From Promethearchaeota archaeon (GTDB lineage Archaea; Asgardarchaeota; Lokiarchaeia; Sigynarchaeales; SOKP01), in the NCBI GenBank assembly GCA_030668025.1, contig DAOUUT010000235.1, forward strand, positions 1 to 6,054: a stretch of DNA of 6,054 nt, given 5' to 3'. Shown in pieces: positions 1 to 3,444 of this stretch. Position 1 is the stretch's first letter. Each line of letters begins with the position of its first letter. The position numbers were made by a program, and so were the translations under genes. The notes under the pieces were generated by a model. That model was given only the letters and a program-made list of their open reading frames with translations. It was not told the DNA's origin and searched no databases.

Positions 1-66
1 GTATTAATACCAGAGATTAAATTTAACAACGAATTAATTCTAATTTCTAAATATTATATGAGTTAA
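1..66 (+). CDS. Possible 3' end of an upstream gene (partial)
   Basis: Frame 1 is open from the window edge for 21 codons and stops at TAA 64-66, reading VLIPEIKFNNELILISKYYMS. The other two forward frames stop within the first 20 bases. The stretch is too short to assign a family, and an open frame of this length is common by chance in AT-rich DNA, so it may simply be intergenic. If it is a gene tail, the T-rich stretch at 119-150 could be where its transcript ends. Confidence 0.2.
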   Translation, partial: VLIPEIKFNNELILISKYYMS

Positions 67-173
67 TAGAATAAAAATATTGTCATTATGGATTTTATCC
101 AAAACTAGTACGAGTGGGTTTTTCTTTTGCTTTATTGATAAACTTTTTTTAAAAGAGAAAATTAGAAGGAACT
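67..173 (+). promoter_or_regulatory. purN upstream region with TATA-like sites and weak Shine-Dalgarno
   Basis: Two archaeal TATA-like stretches are visible: TAAAAATAT at 72-80, which would give a leader of about 70 bases, and TTTATTGATA at 131-140, which would start transcription near 160. T-rich runs at 119-133 and 144-150 could instead be the U-tract terminator of an upstream transcript; if so, the second TATA site is the better promoter because it lies after the main T-run. GAAGGA at 165-170 is a weak Shine-Dalgarno sequence 3 bases before the purN ATG. The sequence alone does not decide between the two TATA sites. Confidence 0.3.
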
Positions 174-809
174 ATGTCAAAAGTAAAAATAGGTGCGATT
201 GCCTCTGGTTCTGGGAGTAATTTCGAAGCGATAATTAAAGCATGTGAGGGGGGCATTTTAAAACATAAGGCGAGCGTAAAAGTGCTTATTTGTAACAAAA
301 CTGGAGCATTTTGCATGGAACGAGCGAAAAATCATAACATATCATATGAATTAATTGAATCTAATAAGTTTCTTCATCTCCCCAGAGAAGAATTCGATAA
401 AAAGATGATAGCTGTACTAAAAAAATACGATTGTGAATTAGTTGTTTTAGTCGGTTATATGAGATTAGTAAGCCAAAGTTTTATTGATGCTTTCGATGGG
501 AATGTTATGAACATACACCCTGCCCTTTTGCCCTCTTTCAAAGGTATGCACGCTCACAAAGATGTTTTAGAATATGGTGTAAAGATTTCTGGTACTACAA
601 TTCATTTTGTGGATCCTCAATCGGATCATGGACCAATCATCATCCAAAAATGCGTTCCTGTGTACGATACCGACACAGAAAAAACTTTAGGACCAAGAGT
701 TTTAGAATTAGAGCACAAAATCTTTCCTAAAGCGATAGAATTATATTGCGATAAACGGTTGCATGTCGACGGAAGAATTGTAAGAATCGATGTTGATGTT
801 GTCTTATAA
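174..809 (+). CDS. purN: Phosphoribosylglycinamide formyltransferase (GART, PurN type)
   Basis: Transfers a formyl group from 10-formyltetrahydrofolate to glycinamide ribonucleotide, the third step of de novo purine synthesis, in the cytoplasm. The 211-residue length is normal for PurN (about 190-215). The N-terminal Rossmann-like half has the phosphate-binding loop GSGSNF at 12-17. The catalytic triad of the family is present: Asn113 and His115 in NIHPALLPSFKG (113-124) and Asp151 in the loop SDHGP (150-154), preceded by GTTIHFVD (140-147). GYMRL (94-98) fits the folate-site strand. The C-terminus ends in the usual DGRIVRI-like strand. The ATG at 174 is the only sensible start: it aligns with the family N-terminus, has GAAGGA just upstream, and an in-frame TAA lies at 150-152. 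It is a single-gene unit here with no other pur gene in view. The family is the folate-dependent alternative to the formate-using PurT, so the cell is inferred to make 10-formyl-folate or a usable analogue. Confidence 0.95.
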   Translation: MSKVKIGAIASGSGSNFEAIIKACEGGILKHKASVKVLICNKTGAFCMERAKNHNISYELIESNKFLHLPREEFDKKMIAVLKKYDCELVVLVGYMRLVSQSFIDAFDGNVMNIHPALLPSFKGMHAHKDVLEYGVKISGTTIHFVDPQSDHGPIIIQKCVPVYDTDTEKTLGPRVLELEHKIFPKAIELYCDKRLHVDGRIVRIDVDVVL

Positions 810-827
810 TTGTAATTACTTAAATAT

Positions 828-930
828 GCGGGAAATGATTTCGTTGAAAGCTCTGACCCAACTGAAAGTATTGGTATTTTCCATAACTTAATGAAGAAGA
901 TCTTGAGTAATGAGATTACTCATTTCCCGC
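828..930 (+). other. Inverted-repeat-bounded element, candidate structured RNA
   Basis: GCGGGAAATGA (828-838) and TCATTTCCCGC (920-930) are perfect reverse complements and unusually GC-rich for this region. Inside the right arm sits a second hairpin, TGAGTAAT (904-911) / ATTACTCA (915-922), with a GAG loop. If the outer stem is limited to 8 bp (828-835 with 923-930), the two helices abut with no bases between and could stack coaxially. Weaker pairings are possible in the interior: GTTG 843-846 with CAAC 859-862, and AAGT 866-869 plus TGG 872-874 with CCA 881-883 plus ACTT 886-889. It begins 18 bases after the purN stop. No T-tract follows the right arm, so it does not look like an intrinsic terminator. 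It matches no RNA family I recognise. It could be a purN 3'-UTR structure or a small RNA. Confidence 0.35.
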
Positions 931-980
931 TCCTATTACATTCAAATAAACCTAAAATTTTAATCAAATCAATCATGGTT

Positions 981-1022
981 TAATTATATATTTATAATAA
1001 TTAACAAGAGAATAAAGTAAGG
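981..1022 (+). promoter_or_regulatory. Promoter and start region of the EF-2 paralog, probably leaderless or short-leadered
   Basis: TTATATAT (984-991) and the overlapping TTTATAAT (991-998) are good archaeal TATA-box candidates. Archaeal transcription usually begins about 25-27 bases downstream of the box centre, so the start should fall between about 1012 and 1023, giving a leader of 0-10 bases. AAGG lies immediately against the ATG with no spacer, too close to act as a Shine-Dalgarno sequence, which supports leaderless or near-leaderless translation. The start itself is fixed by homology to the EF-2 N-terminus and by an in-frame TAA at 1002-1004. Confidence 0.5.
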
Positions 1023-3212
1023 ATGCCTCGTCGTAAGGAGATTTCTGAGATTCTAAATATGATGGAAAAGACTCAGAAGATTAGAAATATTGGGTTTGTG
1101 GGCCATATAGACCATGGTAAAACAACTCTGAGCGATTCTCTTTTAAGTGAAGCGGGTTTGCTTTCACCCGATCTAGCAGGTGAAGCACGTGCGCTAGATT
1201 ATTTAGAAGAAGAACAAAGACGCGGAATTACCATGAAATCTACTAATATTTCATTATACTATGAAAAATCTCTTAAAGACCACGACCCCTTTCTAATAAA
1301 TCTTGTTGATACACCAGGTCACTTAGATTTTAGCGGCAAAGTAACTCGTGCATTAAGGTTAATAGATGGAGTTGTTGTAGTTGTTGATGCTGTTGAGGAA
1401 GTAATAACTCAATCTGAAACGGTTATTAAACAAGCTCTACAGGAAGGTGTGAAACCAGTACTTTATATTAATAAAGTAGATCGCCTCATACGAGAGCTAA
1501 AGCTAACAGATGAACAAATAAGGAAAAAATATACAAGGATTATTAAAGATTTTAATACGCTTATTAAAAGATACGCAGACAAACCCTTCAAAAAAGAGTG
1601 GCAAGTATCTCCTGCCGATGGAAACGTCGCTTTCGGCTCAGCGCTCCACAAATGGGGTTTTACGTTAAATATCTTAGAAAACAACGAGCTAAAGTTTTCG
1701 GATATTAGAGCGCGGTATCAAAAAGAAACATACACTAAAGAAACCTATGCTGATTTAGCTGTTTATTTTCCAATACACAACGCAATACTAGAAATGGTTG
1801 TCGACCACCTCCCTAATCCTATTGAAGCTCAGAAATATAGAATAGGTAAGATTTGGGGCGGAGATTTGACATCTGAAGTTGGAAAAGCTATGACTACTTG
1901 CGATCCAAATGGACCTTTAATAATATGTTTGAGTAAAGTACAAGCAGATAAGCACATTTTGGTCGCAACTGGAAGAATATTTTCCGGAAATTGTTTCAAT
2001 AAAGAGGAAGTATTTTTATTAAAAGAGAATACTTTCGAGACCATTCGAAAAACCGCAATTTTTATGGGTCAAAGAAGAGAGCAAGTTGAAGAAATACCTG
2101 TTGGAAACATCGTTGCTATAGAAGGTTTAAAGCAAGTAAAAAGCGGCGAGACAATAATTAATAAAAATTATATTGATAAGATGATTCCATTTGAAAACGT
2201 AAAATATGTTTCTAATCCCGTTGTTACTGTCTCTATCGAACCAGAGTATTTAAGAGACTTAGATAAAATGAAAGAAATCATCGAAAACATACTAATTGAA
2301 GATCCTAATTTATTATTTGAAATAAATGAAGAAAATGGCGAATTTCTACTTTCAGGCGTGGGACCTTTACACCTTGAAGTTACTGCAAATGAACTTGAAA
2401 AACGAGGTATTGAGGTCTCAACATCGGAACCAAGAGCCGTTTTTAAAGAGTCTTGCATGCATAGTTCATCTATTGTTTCAGTAGAATCAGAATTCAATAA
2501 AAATTCCCTTAAACTTAAAATTGAGAGATTAGACGATAAAACTTCTAGATTTTTTCAGACTCACGCTTTTAAAGCTATCAAACCAAAAGCAAGATTGAAA
2601 GAATTGTTAGAAGAATTAACAGATTTAACAACGGATGAAATCCAAGACTTTTGGATGAATTACGATAATAATAATATTTTAATCTATAATTTAAAAGAAG
2701 ATTTAAATCAATTTTATAAAGATACTATTGTAGGAATTATTGGTAAAATCCTCTTATATGGACCTCTATGCGGCGAAAAATTAACAAGTCTAAAAATTAC
2801 AATTGAAGAACTAGTCGTAAATAAACTTGATGAAGAAAACGCGTTTACGGAATTATCTGCAATGTTCTACAATGCAATTAAAGAGGCTTTAAACGAGGCG
2901 GAACTCATCCTTCTTGAACCAATCTACCATACCATTATTCAATTACACCCAGATTACATAAAAAATACGCTTTCGTTGCTTTCCAAGTATTCTGCAAAAA
3001 TTAATGATGTCAACCAAGAAAAGGATTATCAAGCAATCATAGAAGTACTCTTACCAGTAAGAAATTCCATAAAATTTGCTGAGGATATTCGATCTTCAAC
3101 ATCCGGAAAAGCTTTCTGGCAAAATGAATTTTTTGCTTTCATGAAGGTTCCCAATCACGAAGCTAAACTAATTATAAATGACCTGCGGTTTTTGAAAGGA
3201 ATGTCATGGTAA
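1023..3212 (+). CDS. Archaeal elongation factor 2 paralog lacking the diphthamide site (aEF-2p type)
   Basis: Five-domain translational GTPase of the archaeal/eukaryotic EF-2 family, 729 residues (archaeal EF-2 about 730). The start aligns with the archaeal MxRRKEI opening. The G domain (about 1-300) is intact: GHIDHGKT 27-34 (P-loop), RGIT 67-70 (switch I), DTPGH 96-100, NKVD 150-153, SAL 206-208. Domain II spans about 300-390 and domain III about 395-470, with the conserved LLSGVGPLHLEV-type segment. Domain IV (about 471-625) is divergent: the expected tip loop SPNKHN reads ESEFNKN (488-494), and the loop carrying the diphthamide histidine (HxDxxHRG) reads KLDEENAFTELSAM (601-614), about three residues shorter and without His. 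Domain V keeps LLEPI (630-634) and GKAFWQNEF (695-703). The usual tail of about a dozen residues is absent; it ends LKGMSW. By homology it should bind GTP and the ribosome. Normal translocation is doubtful, so a specialised or regulatory role is inferred. A canonical EF-2 gene is expected elsewhere in the genome. Confidence 0.93.
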   Translation: MPRRKEISEILNMMEKTQKIRNIGFVGHIDHGKTTLSDSLLSEAGLLSPDLAGEARALDYLEEEQRRGITMKSTNISLYYEKSLKDHDPFLINLVDTPGHLDFSGKVTRALRLIDGVVVVVDAVEEVITQSETVIKQALQEGVKPVLYINKVDRLIRELKLTDEQIRKKYTRIIKDFNTLIKRYADKPFKKEWQVSPADGNVAFGSALHKWGFTLNILENNELKFSDIRARYQKETYTKETYADLAVYFPIHNAILEMVVDHLPNPIEAQKYRIGKIWGGDLTSEVGKAMTTCDPNGPLIICLSKVQADKHILVATGRIFSGNCFNKEEVFLLKENTFETIRKTAIFMGQRREQVEEIPVGNIVAIEGLKQVKSGETIINKNYIDKMIPFENVKYVSNPVVTVSIEPEYLRDLDKMKEIIENILIEDPNLLFEINEENGEFLLSGVGPLHLEVTANELEKRGIEVSTSEPRAVFKESCMHSSSIVSVESEFNKNSLKLKIERLDDKTSRFFQTHAFKAIKPKARLKELLEELTDLTTDEIQDFWMNYDNNNILIYNLKEDLNQFYKDTIVGIIGKILLYGPLCGEKLTSLKITIEELVVNKLDEENAFTELSAMFYNAIKEALNEAELILLEPIYHTIIQLHPDYIKNTLSLLSKYSAKINDVNQEKDYQAIIEVLLPVRNSIKFAEDIRSSTSGKAFWQNEFFAFMKVPNHEAKLIINDLRFLKGMSW

Positions 3213-3320
3213 GAATTGATGCTAATTACATAATAACATGTCAATTTTTGATAATTATGTCAATTTTTTCTAACAAAAATGTGAATTATTGACAAAAAAG
3301 ATAATTTTTTAATTTTTTTC
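3213..3320 (+). terminator. T-tract region after the EF-2 paralog, probable transcription terminator
   Basis: Three T-runs follow the stop codon: 3264-3269 (6 T), 3305-3310 (6 T) and 3313-3319 (7 T). Archaeal RNA polymerase commonly terminates at such tracts without needing a hairpin. A 7-bp stem, TGTCAAT (3258-3264) / ATTGACA (3288-3294), could also form just before the last two runs. The base composition here is so AT-rich that individual T-runs are weak evidence; the cluster and its position between two genes make the call. Confidence 0.4.
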
Positions 3321-3321
3321 G

Positions 3322-3335
3322 TGAATATTTATTCA
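3322..3335. promoter_or_regulatory. Palindrome TGAATA-TT-TATTCA, possible operator
   Basis: A perfect 6-bp inverted repeat with a 2-base centre ends 16 bases before the TATA-like box of the sensor gene. That is a plausible spot for a regulator that affects factor binding at the promoter. It is short and AT-rich, so chance is a real alternative. Confidence 0.25.
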
Positions 3336-3351
3336 TTTAATAATTTGATAA

Positions 3352-3359
3352 TATAAAAA
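3352..3359 (+). promoter_or_regulatory. TATA box of the PAS sensor gene
   Basis: TATAAAAA fits the archaeal TATA consensus. With the usual spacing, transcription would start near 3380 and leave a leader of about 65 bases that contains the GTCAA copy at 3391-3395. Other A/T stretches nearby (for example 3366-3373) could serve instead. Confidence 0.4.
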
Positions 3360-3433
3360 TTGTTAAATATTATAAGTACAATTTATTTTTGTCAAAAAGA
3401 GAAAAATAATATTTAATTTTTTCTTTACGAGTT

Positions 3434-3438
3434 GAGGT
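3434..3438 (+). promoter_or_regulatory. Ribosome binding site of the PAS sensor gene
   Basis: GAGGT is preserved inside TTGAGGTTT and pairs with the 3' end of archaeal 16S rRNA (CACCUCC). It sits 6 bases before the ATG at 3445, normal spacing. An in-frame TGA at 3433-3435 overlaps it, so no earlier start in this frame is possible. This is the best Shine-Dalgarno sequence in the window and fixes the start. Confidence 0.7.
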
Positions 3439-3444
3439 TTAATA

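Larger units (their letters stand above)
3238..3395. repeat. Cluster of GTCAA/TTGAC direct and inverted repeats
   Basis: ATGTCAATTTTT occurs twice as a perfect 12-base direct repeat (3238-3249 and 3257-3268), 19 bases apart start to start. TTGACAAAAA (3289-3298) and TTTTTGTCAA (3386-3395) form a perfect 10-base inverted pair. All four share the GTCAA core in one orientation or the other, and the last two straddle the probable promoter of the sensor gene. This arrangement is compatible with binding sites for a dimeric regulator. Low-complexity A/T runs account for part of each match, but the shared GTCAA core does not come from them. Confidence 0.4.

Noticed and set aside
828..930. tRNA gene, suggested by a 7-bp acceptor-like stem GCGGGAA/TTCCCGC with a hairpin directly before the 3' strand
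   Set aside because: There is no TTCRA-type T-loop (the hairpin loop is GAG), no D-loop GG, no convincing anticodon arm, and the length of 103 is wrong without a clear intron or variable arm.
833..930. C/D-box guide RNA, from ATGATTT (835-841 area), CTGA at 853-856 and ATGAAGA at 891-897
   Set aside because: The first C box is poor and there is no D box (CTGA) before the closing stem, so no kink-turn can be built.
891..983. Small 30-codon open frame beginning MKKILSNEITHF
   Set aside because: It has no ribosome binding site, overlaps the inverted-repeat element and the promoter of the next gene, and shows no recognisable features.
1463..2497. Minus-strand open frames inside the EF-2 paralog (1463-1684, 1829-2044, 2168-2497)
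   Set aside because: They lie antisense to a strongly conserved gene, resemble no known protein, and are expected by chance opposite AT-rich coding sequence.
1023..3212. Pseudogene or bacterial EF-G interpretation of the EF-2-like gene
   Set aside because: The frame is intact over 729 codons with all GTPase motifs conserved, and the N-terminus and domain V are of archaeal EF-2 type. The missing residues are confined to specific loops and the tail.
3289..3294. TTGACA, an exact bacterial -35 hexamer
   Set aside because: No TATAAT-like -10 follows at 16-18 bases (the sequence there is a T-run), and the gene content points to an archaeon, where promoters use TATA boxes. It is better explained as part of the GTCAA/TTGAC repeat set.
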